A stretch of 11,569 nt of DNA from Rhodospirillales bacterium (GCA_021775275.1 JAJFIE010000116.1:1-11569); one strand, 5' to 3'; counted from the first letter of the stretch, positions 1 through 7,408 are shown. The notes: generated by a model not told the origin, from the letters alone. Made by a program: numbers and translations.

Positions 1-815
1 CATGATGCGACCAGATCAGCCACGTCACTGCGTTGCTCCATGAAGCTCAATGCCGTCGCCACGTCATACAAAAACCATGTGACGCCGCAATCATCGAAAT
101 CGATCACCCGTGTGTCGCCCTCGAACAATAACAGATTGGCCAGCCGCAAGTCAGCATGGGCCAGCCCGAAATTAGATGCGCTCTTACCGAATAAATCCAG
201 ACGCTCTTTCAGTCTGGCGGACAGACGTTCAAGGATGGTTGTACCTTCGTCATTCAGGTGGGGCTCGTCCTGCCAATGACCCCAAAGCGGGTTGTTGGGA
301 CCAAAACTGGTTTCCCAGTCCCACTGATGGCGCTCAAACGGTTGTCTGGGCTGATAGCCGCGCGCATGGGTGTGCATGCGCCCGGCGACTTCACCCAGAA
401 CCTCGAAAGGCCCGATCAGATCACCATCTTCGTCCGGCTCCGTTCCCTCCAGCCATTCGAACAAAACCACCTTGCGTGGATTGGGCAGGTCTTCGCGGTG
501 GATGGTGTGAATCAGGTGGCCGTCCTTACCCGCGGTCGGCGTCGCGGTCGGAACGCCTGCGTCGGCCGTTAGTGCGGCCATCCACTCCAGCTCACACTCG
601 ATGGCGCGGTCCGTATGATAAGCTTCACGATGAACGCGGAGCGCATATCGCTCGCCACCTTCGGGGGTATCGACCCGGTAGGTTGTGTTTTCCGAATGAT
701 TGATCAGTGTAAACGTCGCCTCATCAGGCAAGCCATACTGATGCCGGGTTTCACGCGCCAGATTATGCAGACGCCGCAGAAGCTCTTCTTCGGGTAAATC
801 ACCATGAGCCGACAT
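1..815 (-). CDS. Aminoglycoside phosphotransferase (APH)/choline kinase-family small-molecule kinase, partial (C-terminus missing)
   Basis: Translating the minus strand from the ATG at 815 gives 271 open codons running off the left edge. The protein has the APH fold signatures. There is an N-lobe segment with ENTTYRV (residues 42-48) and ALRVHR (58-63). The catalytic loop is HADLRLANLL (220-229) with Asp222 and Asn227. The metal-binding motif is VIDFDDCG (237-244) with Asp239. The usual HGD is HAD here. Such enzymes transfer phosphate from ATP to hydroxyls of small molecules in the cytoplasm, and relatives include homoserine kinase II, choline/ethanolamine kinases and hydroxylysine kinase. 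No signal peptide or membrane segment is seen. It starts 26 bases after the aminotransferase stop with an AAGGA about ten bases before the ATG, so the two are probably co-transcribed. Family is secure; the substrate is unknown. Real antibiotic resistance is unlikely given the context. Confidence 0.88.
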   Translation of the reverse strand, partial: MSAHGDLPEEELLRRLHNLARETRHQYGLPDEATFTLINHSENTTYRVDTPEGGERYALRVHREAYHTDRAIECELEWMAALTADAGVPTATPTAGKDGHLIHTIHREDLPNPRKVVLFEWLEGTEPDEDGDLIGPFEVLGEVAGRMHTHARGYQPRQPFERHQWDWETSFGPNNPLWGHWQDEPHLNDEGTTILERLSARLKERLDLFGKSASNFGLAHADLRLANLLLFEGDTRVIDFDDCGVTWFLYDVATALSFMEQRSDVADLVAS

Positions 816-841
816 GTGTTTGGCGTCCTTCTGGTTTGGTA

Positions 842-2176
842 TCAGGCCGCAGAAGCCGACTGCTGGTTTTGCGGCTGACCCGTGGGCAGGAAGTCGGATT
901 TCATCAACGTTCCGGCTTTGGGTCGCGATCCCATCAGTTCCTTGCGGGCCTGACCGACAGCGGTATCCATACGGTTGAGGATTTCATCGCACATATCGCG
1001 GTCGCACAGAAGCCCCGGCTTGAACTGTAGTATCCGGGGGTCGAGGGTCGAGAAAATAGCCCAGACGCCATGATCGTAGAGCGCCTTCATAACGTACATG
1101 GCGCCTTCCGGGTGATCGAACTCCAACCCCATGACCGTAGCGCGCTGGCGAACGCCGACAAAGAAATCCGGATAGTTGGCCTGAATGAGACGCAGACCGT
1201 ACCCTAAGTGTCGCGAAATATACTCGACCATGGATTTGACTTCCGGGCGCTGGCAGATTTCAAGAACCTTTGCCGCAGCAATACAGCCCAGTTCCGCACC
1301 ACCGAACGTGGTCATATGCGCGAAACCGTCTTCGCTCAGCCAACCGGCATATTTTTCGCTGACCACGGTGGCCGCGATGGGGTAGACGCCGCCCGAAAGG
1401 CCCTTGCCGGTGACCAGAATATCCGGGATTACGCCATAGGTGTCGATACCCCATAAATCGCCGCACCGGCCCAATCCGGTCTGCACTTCGTCGGCGATAT
1501 AGAGCGCGCCGGTCTTGGTGCACATATCACGCACGGCCTGAAGATACCCGTCCTGCGGCATGGGAAAACCATAGGTCGCCGGGATGGTTTCCATGATAAC
1601 ACAGGCGGCGTCACCCTTCATGACTTCGCGTTCCATGGCGTCGAGATCATTGAAGGGAACCTGAATAAACTCTTCTTCCGAGCCTTCACTGAGGAAGATT
1701 TTTGAGAAACGCTGATCGCCGGTCTTCACAGCAAGACCCGTATGCCCGTGATAGGCGCGAACGATGGAGATAATCTTCTTCCGCTGTGTTGCGTGTCGCG
1801 CTGTCTTCAGGGCGATATCAATGGCCTCGCCGCCACCGGAGGCGTAGATGGTGTATTTCAGGTCACCCGGCGTACAGGCTGCCAGCATTTCTGCCACTTT
1901 TGTGCGCATCAGTGACGGGAAGTGATGGTTGCCGATGTCGAAGTGTTTCATGCCTTCGGTGACGGCAGCGACAACCTCGGGGTTTCGGTGGCCCAGGCTA
2001 TACGTGCCGCCATTCAGGTGACAGTCGATCAGCCGTTTTCCATCCATGTCCCACAGGTAATATCCTTCACGCCGGTCAATTACCAGATCAACACCGAACC
2101 GTTGCCAGTCCGATGTTTTTCCCGGGTTCCAGAATTCCTTGGATTTATCGAGAAAGTCCTGTTTCGCCTGGCTCAT
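842..2176 (-). CDS. Class III (omega-type) PLP-dependent aminotransferase or phospho-lyase
   Basis: A 444-residue cytoplasmic enzyme of fold-type I, normal length for class III aminotransferases (acetylornithine, ornithine, 4-aminobutyrate aminotransferases and their phospho-lyase relatives). Numbered from the ATG at 2176, visible landmarks are YHGHTG (142-147) for cofactor stacking, YIADEVQTGLGR (226-237) whose Asp229 should contact the pyridine nitrogen, and ILVTGKGLSGG (253-263) whose Lys258 is the Schiff-base lysine. The phosphate-binding loop reads ASGGGEA rather than the common SGTEA. An AGGAGG five bases before the ATG decides this start over a TTG codon three bases upstream. The tail (about residues 415-444) is polar and probably disordered. 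The kinase gene follows directly, and a flavin reductase-like gene is divergent. Class III enzymes are hard to assign by eye: the donor is unresolved, and lyase activity on a phosphorylated amine is possible because of the adjacent kinase. Confidence 0.93.
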   Translation of the reverse strand: MSQAKQDFLDKSKEFWNPGKTSDWQRFGVDLVIDRREGYYLWDMDGKRLIDCHLNGGTYSLGHRNPEVVAAVTEGMKHFDIGNHHFPSLMRTKVAEMLAACTPGDLKYTIYASGGGEAIDIALKTARHATQRKKIISIVRAYHGHTGLAVKTGDQRFSKIFLSEGSEEEFIQVPFNDLDAMEREVMKGDAACVIMETIPATYGFPMPQDGYLQAVRDMCTKTGALYIADEVQTGLGRCGDLWGIDTYGVIPDILVTGKGLSGGVYPIAATVVSEKYAGWLSEDGFAHMTTFGGAELGCIAAAKVLEICQRPEVKSMVEYISRHLGYGLRLIQANYPDFFVGVRQRATVMGLEFDHPEGAMYVMKALYDHGVWAIFSTLDPRILQFKPGLLCDRDMCDEILNRMDTAVGQARKELMGSRPKAGTLMKSDFLPTGQPQNQQSASAA

Positions 2177-2181
2177 CAAAC

Positions 2182-2187
2182 CCTCCT
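2182..2187 (-). promoter_or_regulatory. Ribosome binding site of the aminotransferase gene
   Basis: On the minus strand AGGAGG lies five bases before the ATG at 2176. The alternative TTG at 2179 would leave only two bases of spacing, so the ATG is preferred. Confidence 0.8.
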
Positions 2188-2351
2188 GGAGTGTGAAGAA
2201 AATGATACCGGAAACACGGATTTACAACTTGACCGGCGAAGGCATATTTTTGACATCCCACGGTTCGGGAAACGGGTGAGTTTCGGTTGACCAATGTGAC
2301 GATTTGACCCATTTTCGGCGCCATGGGCCATGGAAACGAGTACGGTGTCTT

Positions 2352-2837
2352 ATGTCATTGGATTCTAGAGAACTTCGCTTCGCCTTGGGGAATTTCCCTA
2401 CCGGCGTAACCGTCATTACGTCGGTGACGGACAGTGGTGAGTTGCTGGGCGCAACGGCGAACTCCTTCAGCTCGGTATCGCTCGACCCTGCGCTGGTTCT
2501 GTTCTCTCTGGACCGTGGCGCCTTTAGCCTCGACGCTTATCAGAAAGCCGGTGTGTTTGCCGTCAACATTCTGTCACTGGACCAGCAGGAACTGTCGAGC
2601 CGCTTCGCCAGGGCGCTGGGTGACAAGTGGGAAGGTATCGAGTACGAGACCTGGGAGACGGGCTCACCGATTTTCCCGGGCACCCTGGCAACGTTCGACT
2701 GCCGCGTGTGGAACACCTACGACGGCGGCGACCACGTTATTTTCGTGGGTGAGGTTCTGCAGATGTCACGCGACGCCAATGCCGCCCCGTTGATCTTCTT
2801 CCGTGGCCAGTACGGTGCGTTGGCGCCTACGCACTAA
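2352..2837 (+). CDS. Flavin reductase-like FMN-binding protein (HpaC/split-barrel family)
   Basis: A 161-residue soluble protein of typical length for the flavin reductase-like split-barrel family. Characteristic segments are FPTGVTVIT (15-23), GATANSFSSVSLDPALV (33-49), a central AVNILSLDQQELSSRFA stretch (70-86), GDHVIFVGEV (126-135) and PLIFFRGQY (147-155). Family members bind FMN or FAD and use NAD(P)H to supply reduced flavin to a partner monooxygenase. No oxygenase gene lies in this window, so a partner would be elsewhere. The ATG at 2352 puts the conserved ELRFALGNFPTG at the N-terminus as usual. A TTG at 2304 would add 16 residues without support, and neither start has a strong ribosome binding site. 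The 3' end overlaps the permease gene tail to tail by 11 bases. Family assignment is firm, physiological role inferred. Confidence 0.92.
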   Translation: MSLDSRELRFALGNFPTGVTVITSVTDSGELLGATANSFSSVSLDPALVLFSLDRGAFSLDAYQKAGVFAVNILSLDQQELSSRFARALGDKWEGIEYETWETGSPIFPGTLATFDCRVWNTYDGGDHVIFVGEVLQMSRDANAAPLIFFRGQYGALAPTH

Positions 2838-4899
2838 TCCCCAGCGCTTCCTGGCGTTTTTTACTCCACGCCTGGGTCATGCGGTCGGCGATCATGGCGA
2901 TGATCGCCATGCCGAGGCCGGCGATTATGCCGATGCCGAAGTCGCCATCTCCCAAACCGATGTACACTCGCTGGCCCAGACCGTTGGTGCCCACCAGCGC
3001 GGCGATCACCAGCATGGCGATGCCGTACATGATCGTCTGATTAAGACCCAGCATCATGACCGGCAGGGCCAACGGCATTTTCACCTGCCACAGGAGTTGC
3101 CGCGTGGTGCAGCCCATGGCCGTCGCTGCTTCCAAAACATCTCCCGGCAGGTTCCGCAGGCCATGCTCCGCATAACGGATGGCGGGCACGAAGGCGTAGG
3201 CGATGATCGCCAGCAGGGCGGTAAATTCGCCAATCTTGAAGATCATCACGAAGGGAATCAGAATGACGAACAACGGCATGGTCTGCAGGGTGTCATTGAT
3301 CGGTCGCACGAACGCCGAAACCCGGTCATTGTGCGCGGCCCAGATGCCAACCGACGTGCCAAAAAGAAACGATATGACGACGGCGATGCCGCACACATAA
3401 ACCGACAATATGGCTTGCGGCCACACACCGGTGATAACCAGAAACATGAGGCCAAGAAAAGTGCCGACGCCCAGTCCGGGGCCGCCCAGTTTCCAGCCGC
3501 CGACGGTGCACAGCAACACCAGGGCGGGCCATGGCATGTTGGTCAGGCCGAAGTAGGCGAAAATAGCGACCAACAGGACCGCGATACCAATTTCCTTACC
3601 CCACCGCAGGGTTGCCCAGCCGGCGGCGGCGATCATTAGCATGGTATATCCGACGGTGTGGACGAGGGTCAGCTCAAAACCCCAGGTATAGGGGCTGACA
3701 GCGTTCTGCAATCCGATTTTTGTCGGCAGCATGATGAAGAAGAAAGCAATTTTCTTGATGGTTTCAATTTCTTCGCGGAAGTTCACAATCACGTAAGTCA
3801 AGGCATCGTTCATGCCGCGGGCCGGGTTGATTTCCATACCTCTCGGCCAGTCATTCAAAATGGAAATTACCTGTGCGAGAAGGAAAATTACCACGGCGCC
3901 GACGCCTGCAATGACCCAATAACGATGGCGCTGTATGAGTGTCCGGGCTTCCGGGTCATAATCATCGTTGCGGACAGCGAGCCCCGCAGTCACCCGGTCC
4001 AGGATCATGGCGATCAGGGCGATAACGATCCCCGCGAGAATACTTTCGCCAAACTGCGCCTTGCGCATGGTGCTGAGAACTTCCCAGCCGATGTCCGCAG
4101 TGCCGCCAATGATGGAGGCCACGATGACCATGCTGAGGGACGCCATGGTGGCTTGATTGACGCCAAGCAGAATCTGCTTCGATGCGGTCGGGACCCGAAC
4201 CTGCCAGAAAAGCTGCGTCGGCGTCGCCCCGGACATCAGGCCGGATTCAACGACTTCCACCGATACCCCACGCAGCCCGACAATGGTATTGCGAACCATG
4301 GGCGGAAACGAATACAGCAGGCTGGCGATCAGGCCGACGGTGGTGCCAAAACCGAACAACAAAAGGATCGGCAACAGATAGGCGAATGCCGGAACCGTTT
4401 GCAACAAATCCAGACTCGGCATGATGATGCGTTCGGCGCGGTCGGAGTAAAATCCCCAGACACCAAAGGCAAAGCCGACGGTAATTGCCATGGGAACGGA
4501 TATGGCGACCAGTGAGACGGAGTTCATGCTTTCGTCCCAATAGCCGAACACCACCATGTAAATGGTCGCCGCGAAGGTGAAGGCCATAAGCCGCCAACCG
4601 GATGCCGCATAGGCGACGACGCAGGACAGAAAAATCGTCACGCTCCAGGGTAACGTGTGCAGAATCCATTGCACGCCCTTGACGGGCCATTCAAGCAGCC
4701 ATGCGATACCACGAAAGAACCATCCGAATACTTCCACCGTCCAGTTCATGAAGATGTTGAGCCATTCCGACAGGGGAATGACCAACGCTTCCGGATAGGT
4801 TTTGAGCCACGTTACATCGTCCTGAACAGCCAGGCTTATCAACGTGACGGCGATGACGCCAAACCAGTGAAACAGTCGCCGGTCAAGGGTAAACGGCAT
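2827..4899 (-). CDS. Glycine betaine/TMAO-type ABC transporter permease with two fused permease domains (ProW/TmoW-like)
   Basis: A 690-residue polytopic inner-membrane protein, about twice the length of a standard ProW. It carries two binding-protein-dependent permease domains in one chain. Each has an EAA-type cytoplasmic loop that docks on the ATPase: around 214-237 (VESGLMSGATPTQLFWQVRVP core) and around 587-611 (LEAATAMGCTTRQLLWQVKMP core). Hydrophobic helices fill most of the rest, with a polar linker near 310-330 and a second group of helices around 327-490 between the domains. Membrane import of a quaternary amine or similar solute is expected with the upstream ATPase and binding protein. 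The ATG at 4899 is chosen because AGGAG lies seven bases before it and the ATPase stop is only four bases away. Upstream codons up to 5088 are open but lie inside the ATPase gene in another frame. The fused layout would need only one copy of this chain per transporter. Confidence 0.95.
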   Translation of the reverse strand: MPFTLDRRLFHWFGVIAVTLISLAVQDDVTWLKTYPEALVIPLSEWLNIFMNWTVEVFGWFFRGIAWLLEWPVKGVQWILHTLPWSVTIFLSCVVAYAASGWRLMAFTFAATIYMVVFGYWDESMNSVSLVAISVPMAITVGFAFGVWGFYSDRAERIIMPSLDLLQTVPAFAYLLPILLLFGFGTTVGLIASLLYSFPPMVRNTIVGLRGVSVEVVESGLMSGATPTQLFWQVRVPTASKQILLGVNQATMASLSMVIVASIIGGTADIGWEVLSTMRKAQFGESILAGIVIALIAMILDRVTAGLAVRNDDYDPEARTLIQRHRYWVIAGVGAVVIFLLAQVISILNDWPRGMEINPARGMNDALTYVIVNFREEIETIKKIAFFFIMLPTKIGLQNAVSPYTWGFELTLVHTVGYTMLMIAAAGWATLRWGKEIGIAVLLVAIFAYFGLTNMPWPALVLLCTVGGWKLGGPGLGVGTFLGLMFLVITGVWPQAILSVYVCGIAVVISFLFGTSVGIWAAHNDRVSAFVRPINDTLQTMPLFVILIPFVMIFKIGEFTALLAIIAYAFVPAIRYAEHGLRNLPGDVLEAATAMGCTTRQLLWQVKMPLALPVMMLGLNQTIMYGIAMLVIAALVGTNGLGQRVYIGLGDGDFGIGIIAGLGMAIIAMIADRMTQAWSKKRQEALGISA

Positions 4900-4903
4900 G
4901 CGG

Positions 4904-5992
4904 TTACTCCTGCACCGTGGCTTGTTCGATAACGCCCGAGGCCAGAGCCGATACCACGCCATGCGCGGTTGCGACGCCGAGAACCGAGCCGTCACCGCTT
5001 TCGACGACAACGCCGGCTTCGTGTGATGCCATGTAGGGAAGCAATGCTTCGACGGATGTGTCGCCGGAGATTCGCCCCATGCCCTCAATAGAGCCGGTGG
5101 TCGGTTCGGCGATATCGGCGGCGGTCAAAATACGCTCCCATGGAACATCCTGTGTAAAGTCGCGGACATAGTCGTCCGCCGGGTTCATGATCAGGTCAAC
5201 AGGGCGGCCGATCTGGACCACGGCGCCATCACGCATGATCGCCATGCGATCGGCAATGCGCAGCGCTTCGAGAAAATCGTGGGTGATGAAGACGATGGAT
5301 TTGTGCAGCATCTGCTGGATGCGCAGGAACTCGTCCTGCATCTGCCGCCGGATCAATGGATCAAGCGCGGAGAACGGCTCGTCCAGAAACCACAACTCAG
5401 GCCCCACGGCGAGGGACCGGGCGATGCCGACTCGTTGTTGCTGGCCGCCGGACAGTTGGCGGGGAAAGCTGGACTCACGCCCTTGCAAACCGACCAGATC
5501 AATAACCCGTTCCGCCCGTTCGCGGCGCTCCGCCTCACCGATACCTTGCAGCTTCAGCGGGAAGGCGATGTTGTCGATAACGTTCAGATGGGGCAACAGG
5601 CCGAAGCTCTGAAAAACCATCCCCATCTTGTGCCGCCGGATGTCGATCAGTTCCGTGTCGGACGCCTTCAGCAGGTCCTCGCCGTCGAGAATGATTTCGC
5701 CCGCCGTGGGTTCCACCAGACGCGAAAGGCAGCGCACGATGGTGGACTTTCCCGACCCGGACAGGCCCATGATGACAAAAATTTCACCAACATGGACATC
5801 AAAGCTCACGTCGGCAGCCGCGACAATGTGATCCGTTTCACGGATGGATCGCGCATGCGACGCCTGATCGCCGATGTCGCCCTGCCGGTTGGTGAAGAAT
5901 TGGTCCGGGTTATCACCATAGACTTTCCAGACATTGCGGCATGACAGTTTGATGTCATCCGTCAGGCCATTTTTCTTTCCCTCGGCGCCCAT
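4904..5992 (-). CDS. Glycine betaine/proline/TMAO-type ABC transporter ATP-binding protein (ProV/TmoV-like)
   Basis: A 362-residue ATPase. Walker A is GLSGSGKST (76-84), the Q-loop glutamine is Gln128 in MVFQSFG, the signature is LSGGQ (180-184), Walker B is LWFLDE (200-205), and the H-loop histidine is His238 in THDF. The segment DPLIRRQMQDEFLRIQ after Walker B is typical of the ProV/OpuAA branch. Residues from about 290 form a short region that looks like one degenerate CBS-type repeat, where OpuA-type proteins often carry two. CBS domains sense ionic strength or nucleotides in relatives, so regulation may differ here. An insertion-like polar stretch near residues 27-55 precedes the Walker A strand. 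GGGGAG lies seven bases before the ATG at 5992. It is followed after four bases by the permease and preceded by the binding-protein gene, terminator and possible internal promoter. Confidence 0.95.
   Translation of the reverse strand: MGAEGKKNGLTDDIKLSCRNVWKVYGDNPDQFFTNRQGDIGDQASHARSIRETDHIVAAADVSFDVHVGEIFVIMGLSGSGKSTIVRCLSRLVEPTAGEIILDGEDLLKASDTELIDIRRHKMGMVFQSFGLLPHLNVIDNIAFPLKLQGIGEAERRERAERVIDLVGLQGRESSFPRQLSGGQQQRVGIARSLAVGPELWFLDEPFSALDPLIRRQMQDEFLRIQQMLHKSIVFITHDFLEALRIADRMAIMRDGAVVQIGRPVDLIMNPADDYVRDFTQDVPWERILTAADIAEPTTGSIEGMGRISGDTSVEALLPYMASHEAGVVVESGDGSVLGVATAHGVVSALASGVIEQATVQE
4907..4911 (-). promoter_or_regulatory. Ribosome binding site of the permease gene, inside the ATPase coding end
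   Basis: AGGAG on the minus strand sits seven bases before the permease ATG (4899) and lies within the last codons of the ATPase gene. This suggests coupled translation and fixes the permease start. Confidence 0.7.
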
Positions 5993-6061
5993 CCTGAAAC
6001 TCCCCAGTTCATCGCCTTTTTCGATAGTCTTCCGGCAATGGAAGTATTTTCGTTGTTACGG

Positions 6062-6089
6062 AGTATACATGCTTTTTGCTGTTGGTCAG
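6062..6089 (-). promoter_or_regulatory. Possible internal sigma70-type promoter for ATPase and permease genes
   Basis: On the minus strand CTGACC (6089-6084) and TATACT (6067-6062) are separated by 16 bases, matching the -35 and -10 consensus at four and five of six positions. It lies downstream of the terminator and about 70 bases before the ATPase ATG, where a second promoter would make sense. Read by eye only. Confidence 0.35.
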
Positions 6090-6128
6090 CATCCACGCGA
6101 TCACCCGGACGGTTGTGTGTAATGCCGG

Positions 6129-6169
6129 AATAAAAAGGGCGACGGTCCTGTTCAGGTCCGTCGCCCTTT
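6129..6169 (-). terminator. Strong intrinsic terminator/attenuator between binding-protein and ATPase genes
   Basis: An almost perfect hairpin: AAAGGGCGACGG (6134-6145) pairs with CCGTCGCCCTTT (6158-6169), and inside it CCTG pairs with CAGG across a two-base loop, with one T-T mismatch between the two stems. On the minus strand the stem is followed by TTTTTATT (6136-6129), giving a classic Rho-independent terminator 20 bases after the binding-protein stop. On the plus strand no T-run follows, so it acts for minus-strand transcripts. It should reduce read-through into the ATPase and permease, leaving more binding protein than membrane complex. Confidence 0.88.
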
Positions 6170-6189
6170 GGTCGTCACATGTAACAAAC

Positions 6190-7143
6190 TTACATCATTG
6201 CCGCATCGACCCACTGTTGCCAGGTGGCTTTATTGTTGGCAATCCATTCAGCGACCACATCTTCGAGGCTGCGGCCCTTGTTGTCGATTTCAAGCATCAT
6301 TGTGTTGTGAATGTCGTTGTTCAGCTTGTAGAGGTCAAAGAACCGGTACGCGGTCGGCCATTTGTTCTTGAAGCCTTTCCAGACGATCTTGTCGATAGAC
6401 GCCTGTTGGAAACCGCATGCGTTATCCTTGGACTGGTTTTCCTCGACGCATTCGCCGTTAGCCGGATTCCACTTGACCCAGTTGAAGTCCAGATCGGCAA
6501 ACAACCAGTGTGGTTGCCAGAACATCATCAGGGCCGGGTCCTTTGCGGCGTAGGCGCTCTTCAGTTCGGCAATCATCGCGCCTTCGCTGCCACCCGCGAC
6601 AGGCTCAAACGGCAGGCCAATCCCGGCGACAACGTCTTTTGAACGGGTGCCCCAGTCGGCGGGGTACGTAATCAGGCGGCCTTTCGGGAAGGTGTCCGCC
6701 GATGAAAACGCCTGTGCGCAATCGTACAGCGCGCGATAGTCAGGCAGGCCCGGGCATTTCTCTTCCATGTACGGCGGATAGATCCAGCCTTCCTGCGGTT
6801 TCAAGCCAAGCTGCCCCAGCACCACGATGTCACCGGAAGCAACGGACTTCGGGTAAATATCGCCAACATTGTTGGTCCATACTTCCGGTTGCAGGTGCAG
6901 GTTGCCCTGTGCGATGGCGGCAAACTGCGGCACGGCGCCGGCGGTCACATACTCGACGTTGTAGCCCATGCCTTTCAGAATTTCACCGGCGATGGTTGCG
7001 GATACATGCTGGCCGGTCCATTCGTTGATGGGGATTTTAATGGGATCCGTGGATTCAGGTACGGAACCTGCCTGTGCAGCGCCAACGGCTGTGAATAGTG
7101 CCAGCACCCCCGCAGCGACAGTTGCTAAAAGTTTCTTTTTCAT
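6190..7143 (-). CDS. Periplasmic substrate-binding protein of a glycine betaine/TMAO-type ABC transporter (ProX/TmoX-like, OpuAC fold)
   Basis: A 317-residue exported protein. The N-terminus MKKKLLATVAAG and hydrophobic core end in AQA, with likely signal cleavage after residue 25. The mature start DPIKIPINEWTGQ and the LQPEVWTNN motif (residues 84-92) are typical of OpuAC-fold binding proteins for quaternary amines, which hold the cation in a cage of aromatic rings. Trp42, Trp89, Trp120, Trp164, Trp209 and Trp213 are candidates. Four cysteines form two close pairs (Cys130/Cys142 and Cys232/Cys243) that could be disulfides. The CPGLPDYRALYDC segment resembles TmoX-type TMAO-binding proteins as I recall them. 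The substrate could be TMAO, glycine betaine, choline or a related compound. AAGGAGG lies four bases before the ATG. First gene of its operon, followed by a terminator. It lacks a lipobox, so it should be a free periplasmic protein. Confidence 0.94.
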   Translation of the reverse strand: MKKKLLATVAAGVLALFTAVGAAQAGSVPESTDPIKIPINEWTGQHVSATIAGEILKGMGYNVEYVTAGAVPQFAAIAQGNLHLQPEVWTNNVGDIYPKSVASGDIVVLGQLGLKPQEGWIYPPYMEEKCPGLPDYRALYDCAQAFSSADTFPKGRLITYPADWGTRSKDVVAGIGLPFEPVAGGSEGAMIAELKSAYAAKDPALMMFWQPHWLFADLDFNWVKWNPANGECVEENQSKDNACGFQQASIDKIVWKGFKNKWPTAYRFFDLYKLNNDIHNTMMLEIDNKGRSLEDVVAEWIANNKATWQQWVDAAMM

Positions 7144-7147
7144 GTTG

Positions 7148-7154
7148 CCTCCTT
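7148..7154 (-). promoter_or_regulatory. Ribosome binding site of the binding-protein gene
   Basis: AAGGAGG on the minus strand, four bases before the ATG at 7143. It is the best-matching site in the operon, in line with high expression of the binding protein. Confidence 0.75.
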
Positions 7155-7277
7155 GGTTTGGTTTGATTTTCCCGGATTATTCTTAAAGCGCCTCACAATA
7201 AGGTCCCTCCCCGCAGTGATACGGTCTTCCGGGTTTGATTGTTCGGTTTCATTTTCCAGATTACGAACCGATAGGTG

Positions 7278-7307
7278 ATCATATATCGAATATTTCAATT
7301 TTACCAA
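7278..7307 (-). promoter_or_regulatory. Possible sigma70-type promoter for the transporter operon
   Basis: On the minus strand TTGGTA (7307-7302) and TATGAT (7283-7278) are 18 bases apart in an AT-rich stretch, the most AT-rich part of this divergent gap. The predicted start would give a leader of roughly 125 bases before the binding-protein ATG. In that leader CCCGGA and TCCGGG could pair at long range, but I recognise no riboswitch. Confidence 0.4.
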
Positions 7308-7338
7308 ACCGACATTTTCATGGGGAATGGGTCGTAAT

Positions 7339-7367
7339 TTGGATAACATCACATCCGACAGTTTGAT
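7339..7367 (+). promoter_or_regulatory. Weak candidate promoter for the protease operon
   Basis: TTGGAT (7339-7344) and TTTGAT (7362-7367) are 17 bases apart, about 42 bases before the protease ATG. Each matches the consensus at four of six positions. It is close to back to back with the candidate transporter promoter, so the two operons may share a control region. Confidence 0.22.
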
Positions 7368-7408
7368 GGTGCTATGTTTTGGTTGGTTTGTGGAGAATTT
7401 GCAGGGTT

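Noticed and set aside
1..815. Antibiotic resistance role for the APH-family gene
   Set aside because: The motifs fit metabolic kinases of the family as well, and the neighbour is a metabolic PLP enzyme with no mobile element nearby.
2803..4515. Long plus-strand open frames opposite the permease gene (2803-3639 and 3658-4515)
   Set aside because: They are antisense to a clear membrane protein and translate into polar His/Asp/Gln-rich sequence, the usual mirror of hydrophobic codons.
4900..5088. N-terminal extension of the permease frame by 63 codons
   Set aside because: It lies inside the ATPase gene in another frame, reads as arginine-rich low-quality protein, and a ribosome binding site supports the ATG at 4899.
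5279..5944. 221-codon plus-strand frame opposite the ATPase gene
   Set aside because: Antisense to an ATPase with all ABC motifs and without any domain signal of its own.
6129..6169. Hairpin considered as a mobile or REP-type repeat
   Set aside because: No second copy is visible in the window, and the T-run and position after a stop codon fit a terminator.
7144..7277. Leader of the binding-protein gene considered as a glycine or other riboswitch
   Set aside because: Only a short long-range CCCGGA/TCCGGG pairing is visible; no conserved riboswitch core was recognised.
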